This document shows, piece after piece, positions 15,548 to 23,263 of a stretch of 64,000 bases of DNA. The translations under genes were made by a program, and so were the position numbers. The stretch lies in the NCBI GenBank assembly GCA_963713815.1, contig CAVQNH010000042.1, positions 124,001-188,000 of the forward strand, read 5' to 3'. The first letter of the stretch is position 1; the number at the start of each line of letters is the position of its first letter. The notes under the pieces were generated by a model. The model saw nothing but the letters and a program-made list of their open reading frames with translations. It searched no databases and had not been told where the DNA came from. The DNA is from RYN-230 sp963713815. Its GTDB lineage: Bacteria > Actinomycetota > Actinomycetes > Streptosporangiales > Streptosporangiaceae.

Positions 15548-16810
15548 TCAGTACCGGTTCGCGACGAACAGGGTCTGGGCCGGGAACTTGGTGAGGATCT
15601 CGGTGCCGTAGTCGGTGACGACGACCTCCTCCTCGATGCGCGCGGCGGAGATGCCGTCGGAGGCCGGGCAGTACGTCTCCATCGCGAAGACCATGCCCGC
15701 CTGGAGCTCGATCGGGTTCTCCAGCGAGTTGAGCCGGGAGATGATCGGCCGCTCGTGCAGGCCGAGGCCGAGCCCGTGCGCGAACTGCAGGCCGAAGGCC
15801 GCGAGCTCGTTCTCGAAACCGAAGTCCTGCGCCCGGGGCAGCAGGCGGGCGACGGCGTCGGTCGAGACGCCGGGCTTGATGGCGCCGATGGCGGTGTCCA
15901 TCCACTCGCGCGCGCGGGTGTAGGCGTCGTGCTGGCTCGCCGTCGCGCTGCCGACCCCGAAGGTGCGGTAGTAGCAGGTCCGGTAGCCGTTGAAGGAGTG
16001 GATGATGTCGAAGAAGGCCTGGTCGCCGGGCCGGATGATGCGGTCGGTGAAGTTGTGCGGATGCGGGTTGCACCGCTCGCCCGAGATCGAGTTGACCGCC
16101 TCCACCTGGTCGCTGCCGAGCTCGTACAGCCGCTTGTTGGCCAGCGCGACGATCTCGTTCTCGCGCACCCCCGGCTTCAGCACGTCGACGATGTCCTGGT
16201 AGACGCCGTTGACCATCGCCGCCGCCTGGTTGAGCAGCATGATCTCGTCCGGCGACTTGATGACGCGGGCGTCGAGCATGGCCTGCTGGGCGTCGCGCAC
16301 CGTGATGCCCTGCCGGTCCAGCTCGAACAGGAACGGGGGCTCGACGATGTCGAGGCCGAGCGGGGCGCCCGCCACCCCGGCCTTCGTGAGCTCCGACTTG
16401 ATCTCGGTCACCGCGTCGCGCATCAGGCCCGCCTCGGGGGCGACCGCACCGCGGAAGCCGAGGAACCCGGGCCGCCAGTTCTCGTCCGGCAGCCACGTCG
16501 AGTACAGCTTGTGATGCCGCACCGCCGAGCCGAAGTCCCACAGAATCGGGTCCCGGTCCCGGAACACCAGGGCGTAGCGGATCATCTTGTCGCCGAGCGC
16601 GCCGCCGATCCAGGTCTGCGTGGTGTAGCGGATGTTGTAGAAGTCGAAGAGCAGGAACGCGCCGCAGTCACTCGCCTCCAGCGCCGCCCTGGCCCGCGCC
16701 ATCCGGTAGCCGCGCAGCCGGGCGAAGTCGACCCGCTCCTCGTAGTCGACCCCCATGTGACCGGGGGCGCCGAGGGGCCGCACGCCTGCCGGGCGCTCTG
16801 CTGGGGTCAT
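15548..16810 (-). CDS. M24 family pita-bread-fold enzyme (creatinase/prolidase/DddP-like), altered metal ligands
   Basis: 420 residues. The N-terminal creatinase-type domain (AFLLFDFYNIRYTT, ILWDFGS) is followed by the M24 catalytic domain from about residue 175 (RVIKSPDEIMLLNQAAAM). Ligand positions: Asp268 in FFDII, Cys279 in GYRTCYYRTFG where the second Asp is normal, His345 in AHGLGLG, Glu378 in METY, Glu393 in RIEEE. The Asp-to-Cys change is genuine coding sequence. M24 members include aminopeptidase P, prolidase, metal-free creatinase and the DMSP lyase DddP, so the reaction here is not predictable. ATG 16810 follows AGGAGGAA. It is third in the VOC-GntR-M24 operon. Confidence 0.8.
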   Translation of the reverse strand: MTPAERPAGVRPLGAPGHMGVDYEERVDFARLRGYRMARARAALEASDCGAFLLFDFYNIRYTTQTWIGGALGDKMIRYALVFRDRDPILWDFGSAVRHHKLYSTWLPDENWRPGFLGFRGAVAPEAGLMRDAVTEIKSELTKAGVAGAPLGLDIVEPPFLFELDRQGITVRDAQQAMLDARVIKSPDEIMLLNQAAAMVNGVYQDIVDVLKPGVRENEIVALANKRLYELGSDQVEAVNSISGERCNPHPHNFTDRIIRPGDQAFFDIIHSFNGYRTCYYRTFGVGSATASQHDAYTRAREWMDTAIGAIKPGVSTDAVARLLPRAQDFGFENELAAFGLQFAHGLGLGLHERPIISRLNSLENPIELQAGMVFAMETYCPASDGISAARIEEEVVVTDYGTEILTKFPAQTLFVANRY

Positions 16811-16833
16811 CAGGCTTCCTCCTGATCGGAAGG

Positions 16834-16847
16834 CGCAATCGTTTGCG
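16834..16847. promoter_or_regulatory. Short inverted repeat upstream of the M24 gene
   Basis: CGCAA-TCGT-TTGCG lies in the 40 bp between the GntR stop and the M24 start. It could be an operator or a weak processing hairpin. Evidence is the symmetry only. Confidence 0.25.
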
Positions 16848-16850
16848 ACT

Positions 16851-17516
16851 TTACTCGAAGATTTCCGGGTGCTTCTGGAGTTCCAGCCGCGTGCGGCGCA
16901 CGTGCATGACGAGCACCCGCTCGGCGTCGTCGCGATCCTGCCTGCGGATGCAGTCGAGCAGCAGGCGGTGCTCCAGGTGCGTGGCGCTCAGGCCGTCCGC
17001 CATGGCCAGCCTGGTGAACTCGCGCCGGTAGTGCTGGGTCGTGTTCCACATCCGGTGGATGATCTGCCACATCTCGCCCGACGCCGCGCCCGCGTAACTG
17101 GACAGGTGGAACTCCCGGTCGGCGCGCATGAAGCCGTCGAGCCCCGTCCCGCCCTCCATCTCGCCGGCCAGCTGGCCGAGCCGGTCCACCACGGCCGCGT
17201 CCAGGTTCGGCATGCTGGTGCGCAGCAGCAGGGGTTCCAGCCGCTCGCGGATGAGGTAGGTCTCGACGCACTCGCCGAGGGTCAGCTTGGTGACCCAGGC
17301 GCCCGAGTTGGCGACCAGGGTGACGAGCCCCTCGGAGTCCAGCATCCGCAGCGCCTCGCGCACCGGGATGCGGCTCGCGCCGGAGCGCGCGGCGACGTCC
17401 TCCTGCCGGATGCGCGTGCCCGGCAGGTAGCTGCCCCCCAGGATCGCGGCGCGGAGGCTGTCCGCGATCCGGTGGCTCGCCACGTTCTCCCGGTAGCCGG
17501 GGTCGGCACTCATCAT
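16851..17516 (-). CDS. GntR-family transcriptional regulator, FCD subfamily (second)
   Basis: 221 residues from ATG 17516 (MMSADPGYRENV). The winged helix includes GTRIRQEDVAARSGASRIPVREALRMLDSEGLV. The FCD domain has FMRADREFHLSSYAG, MWNTTQHYR and HRLLLDCIRRQD. The ATG overlaps the VOC stop (ATGA). A longer frame runs upstream into the VOC gene but only as shadow sequence. It probably controls its own operon and the divergent dehydrogenase through the palindromes at 18063-18136. Confidence 0.9.
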   Translation of the reverse strand: MMSADPGYRENVASHRIADSLRAAILGGSYLPGTRIRQEDVAARSGASRIPVREALRMLDSEGLVTLVANSGAWVTKLTLGECVETYLIRERLEPLLLRTSMPNLDAAVVDRLGQLAGEMEGGTGLDGFMRADREFHLSSYAGAASGEMWQIIHRMWNTTQHYRREFTRLAMADGLSATHLEHRLLLDCIRRQDRDDAERVLVMHVRRTRLELQKHPEIFE

Positions 17517-18043
17517 TCGGCCGGGTGCCCCGGATGCCAGAGCCTGACCGCGGCGTCCTTCTCGTAGGCCTTGCCGTCGGGGTAGCTGACCAGCTCGAAC
17601 TGCATGCCCCACGGGCTGAGGAAGTACTGCCAGCGCTGGCCGGCCGAGGCGTTCCGGCTCGCGACCGGGCCGGCCAGCAGCCGCACCCCTTTCGCGCGCA
17701 GGTAGTCGACCGCCTGGTCCATGTCGTCCACGTAGAGGGCGAGGTGGTGGCCGCCCAGGTCACTGTTGCGCGGCTGCGGGCGCTGCCCGGGCAGCGGCTG
17801 GTACTCGAAGACCTCGATGTTGAGGCCGAAACCGCCCCGGTAGAACCGGACTTCCCGGACCGCCGCGCGCGGGTTGACGTTGAGGTGATCGAGCATCCAG
17901 TCGTCGTCGTGCCGCATCTCGGGCAGGGAGTAGACGAAGTCGAATCCCAGCACGCCGGTGAGGAACGCGTGCGCCTGCTCCATATCCGGGACCGTGATGC
18001 CAATGTGGTCGCCGCCGCGCAGCCCGGGGATGCCGCTGTCCAT
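17513..18043 (-). CDS. VOC (glyoxalase/dioxygenase superfamily) protein
   Basis: 176 residues from ATG 18043 (MDSGIPGLRGGDHIGITV), preceded by GAGGAGGA. Two beta-alpha-beta-beta-beta modules: HIGITVPDMEQAHAFLTGVLGFDF and HHLALYVDDMDQAVDYLRAKGV. Candidate metal ligands are His of DHIGI, His of HHLAL and Glu of MQFELVSY. Members are lyases, isomerases (methylmalonyl-CoA epimerase type), dioxygenases and resistance proteins. It leads the operon with GntR and the M24 enzyme and is divergent from the E1 gene. Function beyond the fold is not assignable. Confidence 0.85.
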   Translation of the reverse strand: MDSGIPGLRGGDHIGITVPDMEQAHAFLTGVLGFDFVYSLPEMRHDDDWMLDHLNVNPRAAVREVRFYRGGFGLNIEVFEYQPLPGQRPQPRNSDLGGHHLALYVDDMDQAVDYLRAKGVRLLAGPVASRNASAGQRWQYFLSPWGMQFELVSYPDGKAYEKDAAVRLWHPGHPAE

Positions 18044-18062
18044 GGGTCCTCCTCGACCAGCC

Positions 18063-18136
18063 ATGTATCCAATATCGTCAAGAGTATGACTGATAACCGC
18101 TAGTTTCTCGCCCATTAGCGGTTGATATGGATACAT
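18063..18136. promoter_or_regulatory. Nested palindromes in the divergent VOC/E1 promoter region
   Basis: The outer arms ATGTATCCAATATC (18063-18076) and GATATGGATACAT (18124-18136) are inverted with one base missing. The inner arms AACCGCTA (18095-18102) and TAGCGGTT (18116-18123) are perfect. The region is strikingly AT-rich for this genome and lies between the VOC and E1 starts. These are likely operators and promoters, probably for the adjacent GntR. Confidence 0.6.
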
Positions 18137-18185
18137 TAGCGCAGTAGCCTCCTGAGCAGCGGTCAGCACATCGAGGGAGATGCCG

Positions 18186-20378
18186 ATGCCACGTGAGAAG
18201 CGCCTCCATCCCGCCGAGGGGTGGACCGAGCTGAGCACGACGGCGGCGGACTGGAAGGCGGCCGACCCCGGGCTGCTCGCGTCCATGCTCGGGGAGCTGC
18301 ACCTCATCCGGGCGTTCGAGGAGACGGTCCTCGAGCTGGCGGGCGAGGGCCTGGTGCACGGCCCGGCGCACTCCAGCATCGGCCAGGAGGGCGGCGCGGT
18401 CGGCTCCATCGTCTCGCTCCGCTCGGCGGACGCCGTCAACGGCTCGCACCGCGGCCACCACCAGTTCCTGGCCAAGGCGATCACCCACGTGACCAAGGGC
18501 GTGCTGGACCCGGCGGACCTGGTGACGCCGGAGGTCCAGACCGTGCTGCAGCGCACGCTGGCCGAGATCCTCGGGCTGGCCCAGGGGTACTGCAGCGGGC
18601 GCGGCGGCTCCATGCACCTGCAGTGGTTCGAGGCCGGGGCGCTCGGCACCAACGCCATCGTCGGGGGCGGCGTGCCGATGGCGGCGGGCAACGCCTGGGC
18701 GCAGAAGCACTCCGGCACCGACGACCTCACCGTCACCTACTTCGGCGACGGCGCGGCCAACATCGGCTCGGTGCTGGAGAGCCTCAACCTGACCTCCGCG
18801 TGGGACCTGCCGCTCTGCTTCTTCATCGAGAACAACATGTACGCCGTGTCCACCACGGTCGAGGAGGCCACCGGGGAACCGCGGCTGTCGGCGCGCGCCC
18901 TCGGCTTCGGCATCCCCGCCTGGCGGGTCGATGGCATGGACCCGCTCGCCGTGCACCTCGCGATGCAGCGGGCGCAGGAGAGGCTCCGCGCGGGGGATGG
19001 CCCGGTAGTCATCGAAGCGCTCGTCTACCGCTTCTTTCACCAGAACGGTCCGTTCCCGGGCAGCGCCTTCGGCTACCGCAGCAAAGAGGAAGAGGCCGCC
19101 TGGCGGGCCCGCGACCCACTCGGCCGCGTGGCCAGCGAGATGATCAAGCTCGGCCTCATCGACGAGGCGGGAGTGGCGTCCGTCCGCGACCAGGCCCAGC
19201 AGGCCATGAGGCTGGCCGCCGGCGCGCTCGTCGAGCAGGACCCGGAGGCCAAGCGGGGGGTCCGCCGCATCCGGCCCGAACTGTGGCCGGACCCGGCCTT
19301 CGTGGACGTCGGCATCCGCGGTGACCGGTCCGAGCTCGCCGGCGCGCGCACGGCCGAGCAGCGGGACTTCACCGGCGAGCTGAAGCCGGGCAAGCTCATC
19401 GACGCCGTGGCCCGGGTCATGGACCGGCGGATGGGCGGGGACCCGCGCATCGTCGTGCTCGGCGAGGACGTCCACCGGCTGGGCGGCGGCACCAACGGCG
19501 CCACCAAGGGCCTGGCCGCCAAGTATCCCGGCCGCGTGCTCGGCACGCCGATCAGCGAGAACGCGTTCGCCGGGCTCGGCGGCGGACTGGCCCTCGACGG
19601 CCGGTTCCGCCCGGTCGTCGAGTTCATGTACCCCGACTTCATGTGGGTCGCGGCCGACCAGGTGTTCAACCAGATCGGCAAGGCCCGGCACATGTTCGGC
19701 GGCCGCAACGCCGTGCCGCTCGTGCTGCGGACCAAGGTCGCCATGGGCTCCGGCTACGGCTCCCAGCACCTGATGGACCCGGCGGGCATCTTCGCGACCA
19801 GTCCCGGCTGGCGGATCATGGCCGCCTCGACCCCCTTCGACTATGTGGGCCTGATGAACGCGGCGCTGGCCATCGGCGACCCGGTGCTGATGCTCGAGCA
19901 CGTCAACCTCTACGCCTCCGAGGGCGAGATCCCCGTCGACGACCTCGACTACCAGATCCCCTACGGCACGGCCGCGGTGCGGCGCGAGGGGAACGACGTC
20001 ACGGTGCTCACGTACCTCTCGATGGTCGAGCACGCGCGGCAGGCCATCGAGCAGACCGGCGTCGACGCCGAGCTCATCGACCTGCGCTTCCTCGACCGGG
20101 CCAGCCTGGACTGGCAGACCGTGGGCGACAGCATCAAGAAGACCAACGCGGTGCTCATCGTCGAGCAGGGCGCTCAGGGCACCTCCTACGGCGGCTGGCT
20201 CGCCGACGAGATCCAGCGCCGCTTCTTCGACTGGCTCGACCAGCCCGTGCAGCGGGTGACGGGCTCCGAGGCGAGCCCCAGCATCTCGAGGGTGCTGGAG
20301 CGCGCGGCGATCGCCCGCACCGAGGAAGTCGCCGCCGGTCTCGAGCAGGTGCGCCTCGGCCTCGGGAGGGCCGGCTGA
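18186..20378 (+). CDS. Thiamine-diphosphate 2-oxoacid dehydrogenase E1, alpha-beta fusion
   Basis: About 730 residues joining both E1 subunits. The alpha half (to about 380) has SSIGQEGGAVG, the TPP motif YFGDGAANIGSVLESLNL through FFIENN, and GNAWAQK. The beta half has LGEDVHRLGGGTNGATKGL, FMYPDFMWVAADQVFNQIGK and a transketolase C-terminal domain ending near VTGSEASPS. It decarboxylates a 2-oxoacid and acylates lipoyl-E2. I prefer ATG 18186 because GAGGGAG at 18173 is spaced 7 bp from it; ATG 18180 is two codons earlier. The stop overlaps the E2 ATG (TGATG). The substrate is not predictable. Confidence 0.9.
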   Translation: MPREKRLHPAEGWTELSTTAADWKAADPGLLASMLGELHLIRAFEETVLELAGEGLVHGPAHSSIGQEGGAVGSIVSLRSADAVNGSHRGHHQFLAKAITHVTKGVLDPADLVTPEVQTVLQRTLAEILGLAQGYCSGRGGSMHLQWFEAGALGTNAIVGGGVPMAAGNAWAQKHSGTDDLTVTYFGDGAANIGSVLESLNLTSAWDLPLCFFIENNMYAVSTTVEEATGEPRLSARALGFGIPAWRVDGMDPLAVHLAMQRAQERLRAGDGPVVIEALVYRFFHQNGPFPGSAFGYRSKEEEAAWRARDPLGRVASEMIKLGLIDEAGVASVRDQAQQAMRLAAGALVEQDPEAKRGVRRIRPELWPDPAFVDVGIRGDRSELAGARTAEQRDFTGELKPGKLIDAVARVMDRRMGGDPRIVVLGEDVHRLGGGTNGATKGLAAKYPGRVLGTPISENAFAGLGGGLALDGRFRPVVEFMYPDFMWVAADQVFNQIGKARHMFGGRNAVPLVLRTKVAMGSGYGSQHLMDPAGIFATSPGWRIMAASTPFDYVGLMNAALAIGDPVLMLEHVNLYASEGEIPVDDLDYQIPYGTAAVRREGNDVTVLTYLSMVEHARQAIEQTGVDAELIDLRFLDRASLDWQTVGDSIKKTNAVLIVEQGAQGTSYGGWLADEIQRRFFDWLDQPVQRVTGSEASPSISRVLERAAIARTEEVAAGLEQVRLGLGRAG

Positions 20379-21831
20379 TGGCGTCGGTGGTGCGGATGCC
20401 GAGCGTGCTGGCGGGCGCGACGGAGGCGGCCATCGCCACCTGGCTGGTCGCCCCCGGCGACACCGTGGCCGTGGGGGACCCGCTCGCCGAGATCGAGACC
20501 GAGAAGGCGATCGTCGAGTACAGCGCGGAGGAGGCCGGGGTGGTCGGCCGGCTCGTGCTGGCCGCCGGCGACTCCGGCGAGATCGGCGCGCCCATCGCGG
20601 TGCTGGTCAAGGACGGCGAGACGGACGCCGACATCGACGCCGCCCTGGGCGCCGGCGCGGCCCCGGCGGCCCCTGCCACTCCAGCACCGGGGGCACCGGG
20701 GGCCACTCCAGCACCGGGGGCCACTCCAGCACCGGGAGCCACTTCGTTCGCTTCTGCCACTCCGGCTACGTCGCCCCCTGCTTCCGCCCCTGACCCGGCC
20801 GCCCCTCCCGCCCCGGACGCGGTCTCCCCCTCCGCGCCGGTCCCGTCCGGCCCGGCCGGGCCGGCGATCCCGGCCGCGCACCGGCCGTACGAGAGCCAGC
20901 CCGATCAAGCCCCGGCCCGGGCCCGCTTGTTTGCCAGCCCGATCGTGCGCCGGCTGGCCCGCGAGCAGGGCATCGACCTGGCCACCATCGAGGGCACCGG
21001 CCCGAACGGCCGGATCGTCCGCCGCGACCTCGAGCGGCTCGCGGGCCAGTCCCGCCCGGCTGCGGGCGGCGCTCACGACGGCGCCCGGCCCGTCCCGCAG
21101 CCCGCCGCCGCCCAGGCCGCCCCGCAGCCGCGCCGCCGCCGCAGGCCCCGGCGGGCGCCACGCTCATCCCGCACACGCGTATCCGCCGCGCGATCGCCCG
21201 CCGCCTCACCGAGAGCAAGGCGACGACGCCGCACTTCTACCTGACCACCGACTGCGTCGTCGACGAACTGCTCGCGCTGCGCGAGCGGATCAACCAGAGC
21301 GCCCCGGTGAGGATCTCGGTCAACGACTTCGTCATCATGGCGGTCGCCGCCGCCTTCCAGGACGTGCCGGATGCCAACGTGACCTGGAGCGACGAAGGAC
21401 TGGTGGCCGCCGCGTCCGTGGACGTGTCGATCGCCGTGGCGACCGACGGCGGCCTGGTCACGCCCGTGCTGCGCGGCGTCGGGGCCAAGCGCCTGTCGGT
21501 GATCGCCGCGGAAGCGCGGTCCCTCGCCGAGCGCGCCCGCAACCGGCGGCTGCAGCAGCACGAGCTGGAAGGCGGCGTCTTCTCGATCTCGAACCTCGGC
21601 ATGTACGGGACACTCGAGTTCTCGGCGATCATCAACCCGCCGCAGTCCGGCATCCTCGCCGTGGGCGCGGCCACGCCCCAGGCCGTCGTCGTTGACGGCG
21701 CCGTCACCGTGGCCACCGTGATGCGCTGCACGCTCTCCGTCGACCATCGCGCGATCGACGGAGCCCTCGCGGCCCGCTGGCTGGCCGCCTTCACGGCCCG
21801 CATCCAGGACCCGCTGGGCATGCTCGTCTGA
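20378..21831 (+). CDS. Dihydrolipoamide acyltransferase (E2) of a 2-oxoacid dehydrogenase complex, frameshifted
   Basis: Domain order is standard. The lipoyl domain (1-78) has the lipoyl lysine in EIETEKAIVEY. An Ala/Pro linker carries the repeat GATPAPGATPAP. The E1/E3-binding domain reads ASPIVRRLAREQGIDL with GTGPNGRIVRRDLERL. The catalytic domain starts HTRIRRAIARRLTESK and has the active site SVDHRAIDG. The first part is in one frame and the catalytic domain from about 21145 is in another. The shift lies in a CCG-rich run at about 21125-21145 and is consistent with one missing base. Either a sequence error or a broken E2. Confidence 0.85.
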
Positions 21832-22021
21832 GCCGGCCCGGCCGCGCCGGGCCGCGTCCCGGCCAGCACCGCGGCCAGCGCCGCGGCTGGACCGCTAAGC
21901 TGTGGTGGCCCCGGCTGGCGGTTCGTCCTCCCGCTCCCGGGTAGAGGGCCATGACCTGGTCCCCGGGCACGGCTGCCGAGGCCGGCCTGGTGAAGCCCCC
22001 CGCTCTGAGGAGGAATGATCC
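21832..22021. other. Intergenic region between E2 and the STAS gene
   Basis: About 190 bp of GC-rich sequence. The ribosome site GAGGAGGAA lies just before the STAS GTG. I see no convincing hairpin or promoter box. Confidence 0.5.
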
Positions 22022-22408
22022 GTGAGCACAGCTGAGCCCCGGGGAGGACTGCTCCTTCAAGACCGGGTGGATAACGGCGTTGCGGTGGTCACGGTGACCG
22101 GCGACGTTGACGTGGCCTCCTCCTCCGCGCTGCGGGACGGTCTCTTGCAGGTGGTAGCGGACGAGAACTTCCGCGGGCTGGTGGTGAACCTGGCCGGCGT
22201 GAGCTTCATCGATTCGACCGGCATCGGGGTCCTGGTCGGGGTCTGGCGCCGGACCAAGGCCACGGACGGCTGCCTGGCGCTGGCCTCGCCGTCGCGCCAG
22301 GCCCAGAGCGTCCTGGACGCCACCGGCCTGACCAAGGTCCTCTCCCTGTACAGCACCGAGGAAGAGGCCGTGCAGGCCTGCGCCGAGCCGGGCATGCCGA
22401 CCAGCTGA
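22022..22408 (+). CDS. STAS-domain anti-sigma factor antagonist
   Basis: 128 residues. The STAS core reads VAVVTVTGDVDVASSSALRDGLL and the phosphorylation motif FIDSTGIGVLVGV contains the conserved Ser. Proteins of this type (RsbV, SpoIIAA, BldG) bind an anti-sigma kinase when unphosphorylated and free its sigma factor. The GTG start follows GAGGAGGAA at good spacing. It stands alone, with no anti-sigma kinase beside it; an HATPase of that type is at 59833. It converges with aat, with a 30-bp gap. Confidence 0.92.
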   Translation: MSTAEPRGGLLLQDRVDNGVAVVTVTGDVDVASSSALRDGLLQVVADENFRGLVVNLAGVSFIDSTGIGVLVGVWRRTKATDGCLALASPSRQAQSVLDATGLTKVLSLYSTEEEAVQACAEPGMPTS

Positions 22409-22438
22409 GACGGCCGCCGGACTCCCGCAGCCCCGCGC

Positions 22439-23263
22439 TTACGGGCGGTGATCCGCCGCGCCGAGCCGCCGTGCGGGGAGGGGCTGGCCGGGAAGCGCGA
22501 TCGGCTCCGCTGAGAGCCCGAGCAGCGGCAGGTAACGCTCTCGCGGCATCGGCGCGGCGCCGAGCGAGCGCAGGAAAGGGCTGTCCCACTGCGCGTCGAT
22601 AACCAGGCCACCGGCCACGCCCAAGCGTGCGGCCATGTCGGCGACGGCGATCCTCGCCGCGCCGGGACGCCTGCTGAACAGGGAGTCCCCGCTGATGGTG
22701 CGGCCGATGCCGATCCCCATCGCGCCGCCGATCAGGTCACCGTCCAGCCACACCTCGATGCTGTGCGCCCAGCCTTGCTGGTGCAGTTCGATCAGGGACC
22801 GCAGCAGCGTGTCGGTCAGCCACCGCGGCTCGCGGCCAGCACGGCACTCCTCAGCCACCTGACCGAACATGGTGTTGGCGGTCGTGTACTCCCCGCCGCG
22901 CCGTAGCTGCTTCCTGACGTTGCGCCCGAGGTGGACCTGGTCCACGCTGAGCACCGGCCTCGGGTCAGGCGACCACCACGCCACCCAGTACGGATCATCG
23001 CCCCACCCGCCTGCCCCTCCCGCTTCTGTGCCGCCCAGTTCTCTGCCGACCAGGCCGATCGTCCCGTCCGCTACCTGGTCCTCGTACCGGAATTCGTTGA
23101 TGGTGCGGAAATGGTCATCGGGTGCGGGAAACGGGATGATCCCGCGCCGGTACGCGCCGAGTACGCTCGCCGGGCTCAGGTCCGCGCCGAACGCGACCGG
23201 GCTGTCGCTGGCCGCCGCGGCGATTTCGAACGAGTCCCAGTCCGGAAACTGCCTGGCCGGCAT
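22439..23263 (-). CDS. aat: Leucyl/phenylalanyl-tRNA--protein transferase family (Aat) with insertion, in an NRPS operon
   Basis: 274 residues, longer than the usual 230-250. Family motifs: FGADLSPASVLGAYRRGIIPF, WWSPDPRPVL, MFGQVAEEC, PRWLTD, HSIEVW, GDSLFSRRPGAARIAV and the catalytic VIDAQ (Asp223, Gln225) followed by LRSLGA. Aat moves Leu or Phe from aminoacyl-tRNA to N-terminal Lys/Arg for the N-end rule. Unusual here: about 43 extra residues between GIIPF and WWSPDPR, Phe where E. coli has Trp49, and Asp in place of Glu in GESMF. Its ATG overlaps the NRPS stop (ATGA), so it is made with a biosynthetic enzyme. A role in peptide natural-product assembly is inferred. Confidence 0.85.
   Translation of the reverse strand: MPARQFPDWDSFEIAAAASDSPVAFGADLSPASVLGAYRRGIIPFPAPDDHFRTINEFRYEDQVADGTIGLVGRELGGTEAGGAGGWGDDPYWVAWWSPDPRPVLSVDQVHLGRNVRKQLRRGGEYTTANTMFGQVAEECRAGREPRWLTDTLLRSLIELHQQGWAHSIEVWLDGDLIGGAMGIGIGRTISGDSLFSRRPGAARIAVADMAARLGVAGGLVIDAQWDSPFLRSLGAAPMPRERYLPLLGLSAEPIALPGQPLPARRLGAADHRP

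Noticed and set aside
15548..16810. Confident DMSP lyase (DddP) call for the M24 enzyme
   Set aside because: DddP needs two further Asp ligands that are missing here (FDII and Cys279), so only the fold can be claimed.
16810..18081. 423-residue minus-strand frame across the VOC and GntR genes
   Set aside because: It is an off-frame shadow of both genes with no domain of its own.
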